The position numbers were made by a program, and so were the translations under genes. DNA of 64,000 nucleotides from Bathynomus jamesi. Taxonomy: Eukaryota; Arthropoda; Malacostraca; Isopoda; Cirolanidae. Below are positions 44,250-56,486 of this stretch, piece by piece. The DNA is taken from assembly GCA_023014485.1 (NCBI GenBank), contig JAJOZX010000922.1:625001-689000 (forward strand). The letters run 5' to 3'. Positions within the stretch are counted from its first letter, which is position 1. Each line of letters opens with the position of its first letter. A model generated the notes under the pieces. The model did not search any database, was not told the DNA's origin, and saw only the letters and a list, made by a program, of their open reading frames with translations.

Positions 44250-44699
44250 ACTTGTCTGCTACTTTATTAACTTTTAATTTGCATTTTATTTTTATTATTA
44301 TTATTATTATTTTTATTATTTATTATTATTATTATTTTTTTTTATATATATCGAAACCTGACCATAGGCAGCAGTGTGTTAAAACCCGGGCAGAGTTCCA
44401 GTATAAATTTGTATTTTTATAATCCATTTGATCTTGTGCTAAAAATCGATATTTTTCCTTACAAATCTGTACGCCTCACTGGTAATCCTTTAAGGTTTTA
44501 ATTTTTAATTTTTTATTTTTACTTCTCTGTTTATTGCATATATATGTATGTATGTATGTAGTATGTATTTGTATATATAGATATGTATGTATATGTATAA
44601 TATATGTGTGTGTGTATGTATGTTATTTATTTTTTCTCTTTTTTTTCTTTCTGTAACCTATATATAGGCTGTAACCTTTTTTTATGTACTTCAGTGTTC

Positions 44700-44721
44700 C
44701 TGAGGATGTCATTAGACGAAA
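44700..44721 (+). other. Hammerhead-like core in the first Penelope family
   Basis: CTGAGGA, T, GTC, ATTA, GAC, GAAA. The layout matches 56487-56514 with a shorter stem. It also occurs at 22004-22024 and inverted near 42230-42252. Confidence 0.35.
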
Positions 44722-45036
44722 GCGCTTGAGCACCATTTTGTGTTTCCTTTCCTTCGTGGTTTTATTCATCATAAATATTTTTCACGTGTTACTTTCGTGA
44801 AATAATTTTCATATATATATATATATATTGCAATAAAAATTATTAGTACCCCATAAGGAAATAATGCAGTAGTATTGTAGTGAAGTATGAAAAACAACCA
44901 CTGTAGCATTTCAATATGTACAGGCATTTATATAAAAAAATACAAAAGAAAATTAAACTTTTCCTCTATCAGTATCGCCACATAATAAGCACGTCCTTGA
45001 GAGGAAATTAATTATTAAAAACTATATCAGATACAC

Positions 45037-45327
45037 CAGGGGTTCCTAACGTTTTTGGCACTGCGCCCCCCTTTGGTCAACCTTGTATCCATGGCGCCCC
45101 CCATACCCAAAGGGCGAAAGTTTTCATCAGTTCCATATGGACGTCTAGAATCCAGATAATTATAGGATTAATAATAAAAAACATCAAAGCTCATGTGTTT
45201 ATGAGAAGACGGATGTCAAGTTTTCCCTGACAAAGTAAATTACCCATATATATTTTTGGGAGTATATATTTGAATGGCATTTGTTGACCGTTGACCACCT
45301 CACGCCCCCCAAGGTTGGGAACCGCTG
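45037..45327. mobile_element. hAT-type MITE with perfect 8-bp TSD
   Basis: Ends CAGGGGTTCCTAACGTTTTT and, inverted, CAGCGGTTCCCAACCTTGG. AGATACAC flanks both sides (45029-45036 and 45328-45335). The terminal style CAGNGGTTC is common among animal hAT elements. No protein remains. Confidence 0.93.
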
Positions 45328-46405
45328 AGATACACGTTGAACACAAACAAAAACACACGAAGTACGTGGTAAATGCATCAAGAAAAACGTTAACGTGGCA
45401 TAAGCAGCAGAGAGACTAACGTGTTGCGTGTTGGTGTGAGTCGATTGACACATTTCATGTAGAGCTTGTTTGGCTGTTTACCCAGATCCATTGCGGGGAC
45501 GCATAGATTATCGCGAAGGAGCCGCGAATTGGCCACCTCCGATCTAAAGCATAAATAATTTCAGTGAAACGAATCTAACGACGCAATAAATTTATTTCTT
45601 ATTTTTGCTATGTCTGTGTCTGTGAAAACGGAATAAGCGCCGTGCTATAACCTCCCGATCTCTACATTACGATAAATATTGGGCCTAAACAGTGTCTCAA
45701 AGTTTGACATGATAAAGTACCGCTCGCAAAGACAGAACAGGTTAAATGAATTATACCAATCTGTGCCTTAATGTAACAAACTCATTAATAAAGTTTTCAG
45801 ATTTCTGTCTTAATTATTTGACAGAGTTTATTAGAAAGTAACTTTCTATTGTGAATAATTAAGACTCTAAAGTTCGTAAATATAACTTTAATTTTTCTAA
45901 ATTATTCCACGCTAGTAAAATAAAAGTTAGATAAAATGGAGGCAGTTCTCTACAAATTAATAAAAACTCTCATTTTCATTTTTACTTTACGTTAATGGTC
46001 CAATAAAAGTAGTTTACTCACGAGTGACAGGCCTTTATTATTAGGTAATGCCATAATGGGTCTCACGTGTTTGATTTATATATTTCTCGTATAAAGTTCG
46101 GTAATAATATTATAAGCGAAATAGCGATAAATTCTTCAATAAAACGTAAGTGAAATAAATTTCTGGAGTCTAACAGTGATGTAAATAAATGTTAGCTAGG
46201 TTTTTTGTATTTTATTATTTGTAAATGCTTCATCGCTAAAATAAGGATTAAAAATATTTCTCCGGTATTTCAGATATTAATTGCTCGGTTTTCTAAAAAT
46301 AAATTTAAAAATATTCTAAAATACAAGCACACGAGATATTTAAAAATGAATTTAGCGAAAAATGATATACGATATTATCGTGTATAGCGCGCTAATATAT
46401 ATATT

Positions 46406-46441
<36 letters not shown>

Positions 46442-47164
46442 ATCGAGAAATATCTGTAGTTTCTTACAGGAAAACTGACGTTACGACAAACACAAGTTAC
46501 GGCAAACGTAGGAATCACGATTTGCTTTTTTTTATTTATATTTATTCACTACACATTTTCATATTTTTGCCAAATAAATATTTTTATATACTATTTACAT
46601 ATTTATTCTACAGTGTGTTCCATATATCCTTTTACTCACGAACCTTTTCCTACCAGAATAGGATGAGGGTAGAGAGATTTATGGGACCCCTTGTAGTTTA
46701 AAATTGATTCTTAGCGCTATTAATTTCGAAGTTTTAAACTAATACAAACTGGAAATTATTGCAGTCTTCAGCATTTTTCATTATCACGTAATATTTAGCG
46801 CTGATTTAGTGATAATGCCTCATACGCGGCATCCTCGCCGTTTTTCATTATCGTGTAATATTTAGCATTAATTTAGCGATAATGCGTCATAGGCTAAAAG
46901 GCTTTTATGGATATTTAACGTGAATAATATATAATAGTATATAATTATACTCCCTCGCATTTACTTAAAGAATGAAAGTGATGCCAAGATGGAAATATTT
47001 ACAGCGCAAACTTATTTTACTTTATTAAGATTTATTTTATTAGGATCAGTAAATTTTGAAGAATTTTTTTCTTTAAAATTTTAATATGTTCAATTGGTTA
47101 AAAGCTTTTATTTACTTATGAGGTTTAGGAGTTAAAATTCTAACTGGTATAATTATATATATAT

Positions 47165-47204
<40 letters not shown>
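45328..47204. other. AT-rich stretch, no gene
   Basis: No recognisable coding or mobile sequence except a 67-bp direct repeat (46773-46888). (TA)n runs lie near 46396-46441 and 47155-47202. Confidence 0.55.
46773..46888. repeat. 67-bp direct repeat, two copies
   Basis: TTTTTCATTATC, then GTAATATTTAGC and GATAATGC, recur at an offset of 67 bp. The copies differ at a few positions. Confidence 0.75.
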
Positions 47205-47870
47205 ATATATGATACAGACCGTACATGGAACAAAGAACTCTTCTGGGAAAATTAAATCCACTATAGTCCGAATAAGTAATGGTAAATGACAAATTATAGT
47301 TTTTTTCTTTTTCATGATGTTAGCCCGACGTCGGCAACGGGTCACTCGCAAAGAGGCCCCAAAAATATAGCTTCTTCCTCCAGCTTTGGGACAGGATCTA
47401 GGGGTTACAGCTACACCTAGCCTACTATATCCAGAACCTCAATATAAGCAAAAGACTCGTTGCATTCGCGTCGGATTGAATACATCAAAGAAAAAGGGGT
47501 AACTATTGTATTTTTTGCCAAAAAACAAAACTTAAACCTCAACTGGCAAAATTGAGCGTCCACTTTTCAAGGCACATAACACGTCCGTTTCATGATGGGA
47601 TTGAACTCAGAATGGTCCCCTGAGGTTTTTTTCATAATACACATATACCGTGCATGGAACAAGGAACTCTTCTGGGAAAATTAAATCCACTATGGTCCAA
47701 ATAAGTAATGGGCTAACATCATGAAAAAGAAAAAAACTATAGTGCTTGTCATTTACCATTACTTATTCGGACTATAGTGGATTTAATTTTCCCAGAAGAG
47801 TTCCTTGTTCTATGCACGGTCTGTGTGTTTCATGAGAAAACCTCAGGGAACCATTCTGAGTTCAATCCCA
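47205..47870 (-). repeat. Relative of the 12848-14090 repeat unit
   Basis: A minus-orientation unit (ACAGACCGTACATGG, TAGCCCGACGTCGGCAACGG, AGACTCGTTGCATTC) is followed by a shortened inverted copy (about 47650-47870). The same plan of unit plus inverted stub is seen at 12.8-14.1 kb. The frame 47777-47998 is part of the repeat and not a gene. Confidence 0.8.
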
Positions 47871-47874
47871 TATA

Positions 47875-49234
47875 CACGAGGGCCACTCAATATATTTTGC
47901 CCCACCTTTTTTTCCTTTCCAAGTTTCCGTGCAAGTTCCAGAAATTTTGTACACAAGTAGTTACATACCTTTTTACAAGTTTTTATTTTTCCACATAGTC
48001 TCCATCCTTTTGTACGGCTTTCCTCCACCTCGAAACAAGGGCCTTTATTCCTTGCTGATGAAAGTCCGTTGGGTTCTTCTGGAGCCACCTCTTAACCTCA
48101 ACAACAACCTCATCGTCACTCGGAAACTTTCTTTGACGAATAGCATCCTTCATTGGCCCAAACAAATGGAAGTCTGAAGGTGCCAGATCCGGGCTGTCTG
48201 GAGGGTCGGGTAACATAGTCAAGCGCATTTTTGTGATGGCCTCTCTTGTTTGCAAACTGTTGTGTGGTCTTGCGTTATCGTGCAAATGAAGGACGTCTTC
48301 CAGTTTTCTCTCCGGTCAAACTCGCTTTATACGTCTCTGGAGTCTCTGGAGGGTAGCAATATATGCATCCGAGTTGATTGATTGTCCTTTTTTCATAATG
48401 TCCATCAGAATCACCCCTTTTATGTTCCAGAAGATAGTGGCCATAACTTTTCCTGCAGGGGTAACAACTTTGAACTTTTTCTTGCGTGGGGAGTCTGCGT
48501 GGTGCCACTCCATGGATTGGCGTTTTGTTTCATGTTCAAAGTAGTGTGTGTACCCAAGTCTCATTCCCAGTCACAATTCGTGAAAGGAAGTCATCCCCTT
48601 TTGTCTCGTATCGAACCAACGATTCGGAAGCAATTTCTTTTCTTTGGGCTTTGTGATCTTCAGTTAGTTCGCGAGAAACAAACCGTGAACACACTTTTGA
48701 GTATTCCAGTTGCTGAATTATCGTATTCACACTTCCTTCACTAATTCCTAGCTCTAGTGATAGCTCCTTGGATATGACGCGCCGATTTGGTCGAATGATG
48801 CTGCTAGCACGTTGCACAGTGTGAGATGTCACAGCCAATGCCGGGCGACCGCTGCGTGGCTCATCATCGAGGCTGGCTCTCCCTCTTTCCGATGATCTCA
48901 CACGTTTAGACCAGCGTCCAACTGTGCTTCGATCAACAGCAGCATCTCCGTAAACGTTTTGTAGATGTTTGTGAATATTTCCAACTGTTTCCTTCTCTGC
49001 GGTTAAGAACTCGATAACAGCTCTCTGTTTACTACGCACATCACTGTCAGACGCCATTTTCGAAACTGCGTTAACCATCGGTTTTATACAAGGAGGGGAG
49101 GTTCAAAGTGGAAAAATCTGGTTATGTGAAGCGCAGAAAGTTCAAACTTACGGACCTAAATACACTTCAGCCCCATGGCCTATTATTTAGCTAAGAAAAA
49201 AGGGTGGGGCAAAATATATTGAGTGCCCCTAGTG
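47875..49234 (-). mobile_element. Mariner (DD34D), near full length
   Basis: 1360 bp. Ends CACGAGGGCCACTCAATA and, inverted, CACTAGGGGCACTCAATA, both continuing into TATTTTGCCCCACC. Long (TA)n lies to the right. It carries a minus-strand transposase with a frameshift and a stop. Confidence 0.88.
47983..49078 (-). pseudogene. Mariner transposase (DD34D), one frameshift and one stop
   Basis: 49078-48536 encodes the DNA-binding half (VRSKQRAVIEFLTAEKE, PRSGRPALAV) and the first aspartate region TGNETWV, where the usual GDE reads GNE. The frame shifts near 48550 to FEHETKRQSMEWHH and FKVVTPAGKVMATIFW (48316-48564). A TGA at 48316-48318 interrupts it. The same frame resumes with LHDNARPHNSLQTRE and SPDLAPSDFHLFG (48285-47983), 34 residues between aspartates two and three. 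Inactive. Confidence 0.9.
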
Positions 49235-49278
49235 TGGGTATATATATATAATATATATATATATTATATATATATATA

Positions 49279-49312
<34 letters not shown>

Positions 49313-49314
<2 letters not shown>

Positions 49315-50452
49315 GAAGTAATGCCTCTACTCAAATAAATTTTAAACGGGTTGAAGGATTTTATTGAAACAAAAGCAGATTTGTACCTTAGAGTTTATTC
49401 TTCAAAACGATACATTTACTTTTCTATAAAATCACCCCCTACCTCGATACATTTACGCCAACGTTAAATGAGTTTTTGAAATCCATCCTGGTAAAACTCG
49501 GAGCTTTGACTACAAAACCAAAATTTCACAGCGGCCTTAACTTCTTCGTCAGACTCGTAGCGATTTCCACGGAGATGTTCTTTAAGTTTAGGAAAGAGGT
49601 GAAAATTGCATGGTGCTAAATCGGAGCTATATGGTGGATGCGACAAGACGGTGAATTGCAGATCCTCAATTGCTTCTCGAGTTTGAACACTGGTGTGAGG
49701 CCGTGCGTTGTCATGGTGAAAAATGACTGCGTTTTTGTGGGTACGAACCCTCCTGATCCGTTTTTACAACTGCTTCAGAGTTTCAAGATAACGTGCGGAG
49801 TTGATTGCTGTCCCTCTTTCTGTAAAGTCCTCGAGAACAACAACATTGATATCCCAAAACACAATCATCATCACTTTTCCAGCCGATTTTTAACTTTGAA
49901 TTTTTTTGGTTGCGGTGAATTTTTGTGCCGATATTCCATGGATTCCCGTGCAGAAATTCATCTTCATTTTCAAAGCGCTGCAGATTTTCCTGGCAAATGC
50001 GTAGTCTCTCAGTTTTCATCTCGGCAGTGAGCATGCGAGGCACCCATCTGGCGTAGACCTTTCGGTAACCAAGACTACTGATAATGTGTCCCACTCGCTC
50101 TTTGGAGATATCAAGCATTGCAGCAATTCATTTTGTTTAATGCGACGATTTCCACGAATCAGTTCGTCAACGTAGTTCCGATGAGACTCGTCGGTTGCCG
50201 TTACAGCCTTCCACTTCGCGGTTTGTTTCGCAAATCTTTTTGCCCTGCTTCTCCTTCTTTACACTGCCTCGCCCAATGTCGAGCGGTACTCACATCAACA
50301 CACTGTTTGCCGTACACAGCCTGCATTCGCTGATGAATGTCTATGGGAGCAACACTTTCCGCGGTCAAAAATTCAATTACGACACGTTGCTTGAAGCGAA
50401 CGTCTTTACTCCTTTCCATTGTAATCGATACTGACCCAACCAGTGTGACCAC
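49313..50452 (-). pseudogene. Degenerate mariner transposase
   Basis: Left end near 49313 (CACGAAGTAATGCCTCTAC), right end not located. Pieces on the minus strand: 50452-50201 with MERSKDVRFKQRVVIEFLT and a PRSGRL linker, 50118-49783 with ISKERVGHIISSLGYRKVYA, and 49720-49464 with HHDNARPHTSVQTREAI. The third catalytic position reads LAPCNFHLF, with asparagine where mariners have aspartate. Several frameshifts separate the pieces. A hAT-type MITE (50441-50779) sits at the 5' end. Confidence 0.85.
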
Positions 50453-50779
50453 TCTACATTTTTAATTATCCCAAGAACACCCAACATAAATTCCCCAGAA
50501 TTCCCAAGGTTATACAAATATTCGAATTCTTTAATTTTTTATTGAATTATATTTTGCTTTAACAAACATTCGATAATTGTATCATAACTGATATAAAGTT
50601 TAATTTGAATCGTCCAGATATAAATTTTTAATACGTGAAAAAATAGACAAACGGCAATTTTTAGCTACTATTTCTAGTATTTTCCTTTACCTAGTAAATT
50701 TCCCAAGATTTAGCACATTTAAAAAAAAAATCCCTAAATCCCAAGAACTTGGGAAAAATCCCAAGCAGCGGTCAGCCTA
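50441..50779. mobile_element. hAT-type MITE with perfect 8-bp TSD
   Basis: Flanked by GACCCAAC on both sides (50433-50440 and 50780-50787). Ends CAGTGTGACC and, inverted, TAGGCTGACC. CCCAAGAA blocks recur inside. It inserted just upstream of a mariner coding region. Confidence 0.85.
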
Positions 50780-50814
50780 GACCCAACGTGTGGAATGAGT
50801 GTAGGCTATATTAG

Positions 50815-50940
50815 GCTATAACAAAACGGGTTTTATCTGGTTACCTCTACACAATCTGGAATAGGGTGGGGATATCAAGTTACAACACAAAACCGGTTTT
50901 ATCTGGCTACCTCTACACAATCCAGAATTATTCAAGTGGA
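50815..50940. repeat. 66-bp direct repeat, two copies
   Basis: GGTTTTATCTGG then TACCTCTACACAATC recur at a 66-bp offset. The source is unknown. Confidence 0.75.
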
Positions 50941-50976
50941 GGCATGACTTTTCAGCCCACCATCGTGTATATACAG

Positions 50977-53900
50977 TAGGGTGGAGTGAAAATATTAAAC
51001 CGTCTTGCCTCACTCATGATTTGGTGTAGTGACCCTCTAGAAGTTCTAAAAAGATAATATTTTCTTTTTAGGACCCTCCACCCGCCGCATTTTTGCCGAA
51101 AACAAAATGGCGTAAAGTCATATTTTGAAAGACCCCTTGTATAATATCTATCGGTTTTTGAGAGAAGATATCGCGTTATATTGTGCGTTATTTGGTTATA
51201 ACTATGATAACGAGTAAATATATTCACACATCACAAGCGATACTTACTAATCACCAACTACTTAAGAACACGACGCTTATCTAAACATCAGTCTCACTCA
51301 AATTCAATGACATCTTGCATATGGCTGATAAGGGATTGGGGTAGGAGCTGCATGCTGCATATTGTAGCATGGGTGGCTACAAAGACTATTGAGTAAAATA
51401 TGTTTACATTTTAGTTTTAGAGCTTATATAACTAATTCTGTGTTTTGTATTTTTTTCAGATTTTCATACTGTGATATTTCTGTAGAAATTTAACCTCAGA
51501 TCTAAATATGGCAAAATCCCTACTTACTAGAAAGTCGGTGAAGCAACATTTTCTGTTCGGAATTCCAAGTGAATTGCCACATTATGTCTTACCCTCTAAT
51601 ATGCAGGTTGAGAGATATTTTCTTCTACTGAAGGAAGACTCATCTGCAAAATTGACAAATAATGATATTCTCGAAACGATAGCAGAAGCATTGGTCGAAG
51701 TGTGGAAACGTTCATCAATACCCTCAATGAGTAAAAAATCCATAATTATCAAGCTGAAACACTTTACCGACAAGGTTACGCAACTCAATCGATTCAAAAG
51801 CAGTGCGAAGCTTATTGAATTGTTCAAAAAAATCATTGGTAGAACTCTGACATTTGTGCCTGTAAATGCAACTTCGTTTCGCACCAAGATTTTGGCTGCC
51901 GAAAAAGCGGATGCAAAGAAAAACATATTTGTGTTTGTCCAAAAGAATCAAGAATACCCAAAGAAGAACTGGAATTCCTTGAGGATCAGAGGACTATGCG
52001 AAATATGGTGATTGGAGGTGTGGATGTTACCCTTTCAAGATCTATAGCAAAAAGAAATGCAAGAAAGTTGAAGGAGCAACAAGGAAGTAAGCGAAGAAAA
52101 ATAATCATGCATGAAGAATTTGAAAAGGTAGTCACTGATGATGTGCTTTCATCTGATACTAATACTGATCTCTCTAGTACCGAAGAAAGTTCAACAACTG
52201 AGGCTGAATATGAATGCTCCAACATTCAAATGAGAGCCCCTTTACCCAATCTCGCCATGGAAGCCGACAGATTTGGTGTTTCAGACAGGGCTGCATCGGC
52301 TACTGCTTCAGCTACTTTGGTGGATTTGGGTATCATTACCGAAAAAGATAGTGATTTTTTATTGATCAGAGTAAGGTGAGAGAGAGAGAGAAAATTGAGA
52401 AAAACATTACAAGTTGACGCTGCACAAAGTTATGGTGATGTTAAATTTTGATGGGAGAAAAGACAAGACGTTGGTAAAGACAAATAAAGATGATAAATGG
52501 CACCAAGATATAATTGTTGAAGAACATTATGTACTATTGAGTGAGCCTGGTGGAGAATACCTTAACCATTTAAGCCTTAAATCTGGAAAAGCAAGTGATG
52601 TATCTCAATCGTTGTTCGCTTACTTGAATGAAGTGACACTAGACCAGAATCTCAAGGTGATAGGGTGCGATAGTACGAATGTCAACACTGGGTCTAAAGG
52701 TGGCATAATCCATTTCATCGAGCAGAAGCTGAACCGACTTGCAATGGAGCATTTGTATGTTACATACAAATGAACTTCCCTTAAGGCATCTGTTTGAGCG
52801 ATACGACGGGAAAACAGCTGGGCCAAGATCATTCAGTGGATCTATTGGTAATGCTCTTAAGACTTGCCATGAGATACCTGTGGTAAAGTTCTCCCCAATT
52901 ACGGATGGGGCCGATAGCATCCTACTTCTCACAGATGAGCTCATAGAAGATTTAACTAATGATCAACAATACATGTTCAGAATAATTGGGGCCATAAGAG
53001 AAGGATATGTTGACGCAAGCCTAGAGAAACTCAAGCCTGGTCCCCTTAACAACTCTAGATGGTTAACTCTAGCTAACAGACTATGTCGTTATTATGTCTC
53101 CCAAAAGAATCCTCCAGAGAGTTACGTAGCCTTGTTCTGTTCATAGTAACAAACTATGGTCTAACTGGTTCAATATAAAATTTAAACCGTATCTGCCTGA
53201 TGGACCCAAACATATCTTTGATGCGATAAAAAGGTTCAACTTGTTACCCCAAGATATACAAAAAGTTGTCCAACCTTATATATTACGGAATGACTATTTT
53301 GCTCAATCAGAAAATATTCTATCAATGGTGTCAGATAGTGAGCAAAAGCTGCGCAAAGTTGCAGTCGATCGAATAATACAGACAAGAAAGTGTAAGGAAG
53401 CCAATACAAGGAAAATCAGAGAATTCAGAGTACCAGAATTGAACTTCAAAGCATCACATTGAACAGACATCATCTTCTGGGATAGGATTGATATCAGTGA
53501 ACCACCTCTCACTTCTAAATTGTGTGATGAAGAATTGCTTGAGTACGAAACAAAATGTTTCAAAGCTGAGCAATACCCTATTCACACACAGAACGTCGAA
53601 AGAGCCGTGAAGTTGGTTACAGATGCATCAGCATCAGTAATATCACAGGAATCAAGAGACGGATTATTAGGTCAAGAACACTTGAAACCAAAAAGGATCT
53701 GATGCCTCTCCTGAAAAAATAATAATATTTGAGATGAGCGGGTTTTATACATCGCATTCAAATGTAATTGATTTACGGCATCCAACCAAGTGAGACCAGA
53801 TACAATTTTATTTCAATACAATGTATGCACAATGGTGTTTTTTAAGTATAGTTTTGCATTATAAAGCGTTTTTCTTCAATTATTTTTTTTATAGAACACT

Positions 53901-54090
53901 TAGTTTTTATGTTATGAGCATATTTTTATTTATGAACAACCCGGCCATTTTGCTTTTATGTAAAACTGCGAGAGATGGTTTGAGTTACAAACATTAAATG
54001 AATGAATACATCATTTTTATGTTCTAATACAGCAAAAAGCAAGTGAGGCAAATAAATTTGAAATAAAAAGTTGTGTTTCACTCCGCCCTA
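50977..54090 (+). mobile_element. Divergent hAT-like transposon, copy 2
   Basis: Ends TAGGGTGGAGTGAAA and, inverted, TAGGGCGGAGTGAAA, with ATATACAG flanking both sides (8 bp). It encodes the same type of protein as the element at 35054-39523 but is diverged well beyond a recent copy. 3114 bp, with no nested element seen. An acceptor-like TTTTTTTCAG lies at about 51453-51462, before the coding start. Confidence 0.9.
51508..53702 (+). pseudogene. hAT-like transposase, copy 2, several frameshifts
   Basis: Five frame pieces are colinear with the intact frame of copy 1. 51508-52011 is the N-terminal region (SELPHYVLPSNMQVERYFLL, EVWKRSSIP). 51996-52379 is an acidic linker. 52414-52773 has NFDGRKDKT (first aspartate) and GCDSTNVNTG (second). 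52739-53146 has LHTNELPLRHLF and NNSRWLTLANRLCR. 53241-53702 holds a middle part and NVERAVKLVTDAS with the VER glutamate. The motifs shared with copy 1 define the family. Frameshifts lie near 52000, 52390, 52770, 53150 and 53460. Inactive. Confidence 0.88.
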
Positions 54091-54867
54091 ATATACAGTA
54101 TATATACACACACAGCGAGATAGGTTTCTACTCTGGAAGCCTAATTTAAGGGTTTAATAGCGACTAATGAATGATAAGGCTAAAGGGATATCCACAATTA
54201 AAATGATTCCTATTTCATTATTTTCTGCCAATTTATCTTCTAATTTTCTCAAGGAAAAAAATGAGGGAAAGTTTACTTTATTCATATATTTTCCTTTTAT
54301 TTTAACGATGTATATACTTTCTTCATCTAATCTAATGTGTGATTTAAACGTTTGTTGCATATAACGTCCAGTTTACTGATTTTACTCTAGCAGAGGATTT
54401 TCTTCAGCCTTTGGGGGAAACCTCTATGCAACAAAAGGGTTAAGGACAGTTAGAAATATCCACAGAATATTAGCCTGCGTTCATGGTGGAAGAGGCTAGC
54501 GACAAGGCTGGAGTCGAGACCAGCATAGCGACAAAAAAAAACACGTGTTTCTGAGTTAGAGTGTTCATAGTGTGAGGCCAGTGGTCGCGTGTGTGCAGGA
54601 CGGGATAAAGCCGGGTCACTTGGTCTTAATTTAAATTTACCCGTATGTCAAACCGTGGATTGTGAACAATTAAAAATTTAATCCCCTCTTTTCCAAAATA
54701 CACAGGCATTTGGACGGTGATTTAATTTTTTCTTCATAATCGAATATCCTCCCCAACACTTCTTAAATTTGCACATTTAATTGAAGTGTATTTGGATTGC
54801 TGAGAATTCCAAAACGAAAGGCTCCGGATATGAAGGTTCCACACACACACACACACACACACACACA
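54091..54867. other. Spacer with part of an inverted repeat pair
   Basis: At 54477-54580, TTCATGGTGGAAGAGGC and GCGACAAGGCTGGAGT are inverted relative to 56641-56706. (CA)n lies at 54842-54867. No gene is seen; a clean 65-codon frame at 54167-54364 has no recognised domain. Confidence 0.5.
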
Positions 54868-55412
54868 TAATATTCCAATTTTTTAAGGAATGATTTAAGC
54901 GATTTACTAGATGAAGTTCCTCTTGATGTCCGACGTCGTATGTGGTTTATGCATGACGGCGCTCCGCCTCATTTTAGTCGAGTAGCCAGAGACTATTTGG
55001 ATGACCATTTCCTTGATAAATGGATAGGCCGTGGAGGACCCATTGCGTGGTCTCCTCGCTCCTCGGACCTGAAACCACTTGATTTTTACCTGTGGGATCA
55101 TCTGAAATCCATTGTTTACGTGACACCCATTGACAACGTTGAAATGCTTCGCCATCGTGTAGAACAAGGATGCCAGAAAATCCGAGCAATACCTGGAATG
55201 TTTGAACGCGTCAAGCAGTCGATGACGAGGCGTGTTCACTGTTCAGGCGTGTATTCAAGCGCAAGGCGATCATTTTGAGCACTTCGTTTAAAGGTAAGGC
55301 GGATACCTGCTGAAACAAAGCGAATTCGGGCATATATTTATATAAACCTTTTTCATTGTTTTCATGTCCTGAATCCACTGAAAGTGCGTCCCACATGTTA
55401 TGAAACACCCTG
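54868..55412 (+). pseudogene. 5'-truncated DD41D mariner
   Basis: The right end CAGGGTGTTTCATAACATG (inverted) meets TA at 55413-55414. The left end is cut at a (CA)n tract. The frame 54940-55278 holds the second aspartate (MHDGAPPHFSRVA) and PRSSDLKPLDFYLWDHLK (third, 41 residues on). It then shifts frame before the C-terminus. The first third of the protein is missing. Confidence 0.85.
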
Positions 55413-55514
55413 TATATCAAAGCTATTGATTTCTCCTTAGGGAAACGGAGCTTACAGATGAAAAAAGGACCAACACAACAGCAAACATTTTCGTTTATTT
55501 TTTGGACTTCAGAC

Positions 55515-55542
55515 GTTTCGACAAATCTTTTGTCATCATCAG
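55515..55542 (-). other. Hammerhead-like core, left terminal copy
   Basis: On the minus strand: CTGATGA, an extra T, GACAAA, AGA, TTTGTC, then GAAAC. It is the inverted counterpart of the motif at 56487-56514. Confidence 0.4.
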
Positions 55543-55599
55543 TGAATTATAAACCTTAAAACCTTAAAACAAGATTAGCGCTATAGTAACATTACTAAC

Positions 55600-56263
55600 A
55601 AGAAGTTACCGAATTTGTTCAGATTACTTTTCATTAAACGAAGAATTTAAATTTTTAAGACAGTACTTTATTAATAATTACTACCCTTCTAATCTTTTTG
55701 ACAACCAATTAAAGAAATTTTTAAATAGCACCTTTAATACTAAACTCCCCATAACCGCAGTACAAAAAGAAACCAGATATATTAAATTACCTTTTTATGG
55801 TTATTTATCATTACGTATCCGAAATGAAGTATCCAAACTCTTTAAATCTAGTTATCCTCAAATAAATTTTTGATTCGCCCTCGTCAACCCACTTAAATTA
55901 TAAAGTTTTTTAAAGTTCAAAGACAAATTCCCCAAAACTGTATGCCCTAATGTTGTTTATAAATATACGTGCGACAGCTGTAAGACTGCGTATATCGGCA
56001 GTACTCAACTCCAACTGGAGGGACGCCTTTTTCAACATTTGGGCTTATGTACTCCGTACCAACCGTCCCCTCAGTAACCCACTACAATCCGCAATTAGAA
56101 ACCATAGTAATGATAACAACCATCCCCTTCACAAAACTCAGTTCGAAATTCTAACAAGAACCAATAACCTTACAGAACTCCGAATTTTAGAATCTTCGTA
56201 CATCTATAGAAACAAACCCTCCATCAACAACAATAGTTCATCTTACAAATTACAGCTTTTCTA
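55600..56263 (+). pseudogene. Penelope-like GIY-YIG remnant
   Basis: After frameshifted reverse transcriptase remains, the frame around 55910-56040 reads NVVYKYTCDSCKTAYIGSTQ, the start of a GIY-YIG endonuclease with its CxxC pair and YIG, then LEGRLFQHLG with the arginine and histidine. The last part (ILESSYIYRNKPSI, frame 55950-56264) is the usual end of this domain, but in another frame. Inactive. Confidence 0.85.
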
Positions 56264-56486
56264 GCTAACCAACCAACCTACTTTTATAGATATAACTTAT
56301 CATACCTTCCAATATAACCGACATTCATACAGTTTTCTCTCAGTATCTGCCGAATATGGAGGTTGACGTAATCATTGTGTATTTACCAGTTGAGGTTAAT
56401 TTAATTTAATTTAATTATTTTAATCCCTTTTGTATTGATGTAATTTTAATTATTATTCTTATTTTTGTTTTAAGGTTTATAATTCA

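Larger units (their letters stand above)
42178..44812. mobile_element. Penelope-like element arranged as a giant palindrome
   Basis: The arms 42178-43363 and 43577-44771 are near-identical reverse complements around a 213-bp spacer. The right side extends to about 44812 with TTTCACGTGTTACTTTCG. Each arm has the C-terminal end of a Penelope-type reverse transcriptase with a GIY-YIG endonuclease, a 3' UTR and a terminal segment with CCTGAGGATGTCATTAGACG. Inverted dimers with one arm 5'-truncated are typical of Penelope-like elements. Confidence 0.9.
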
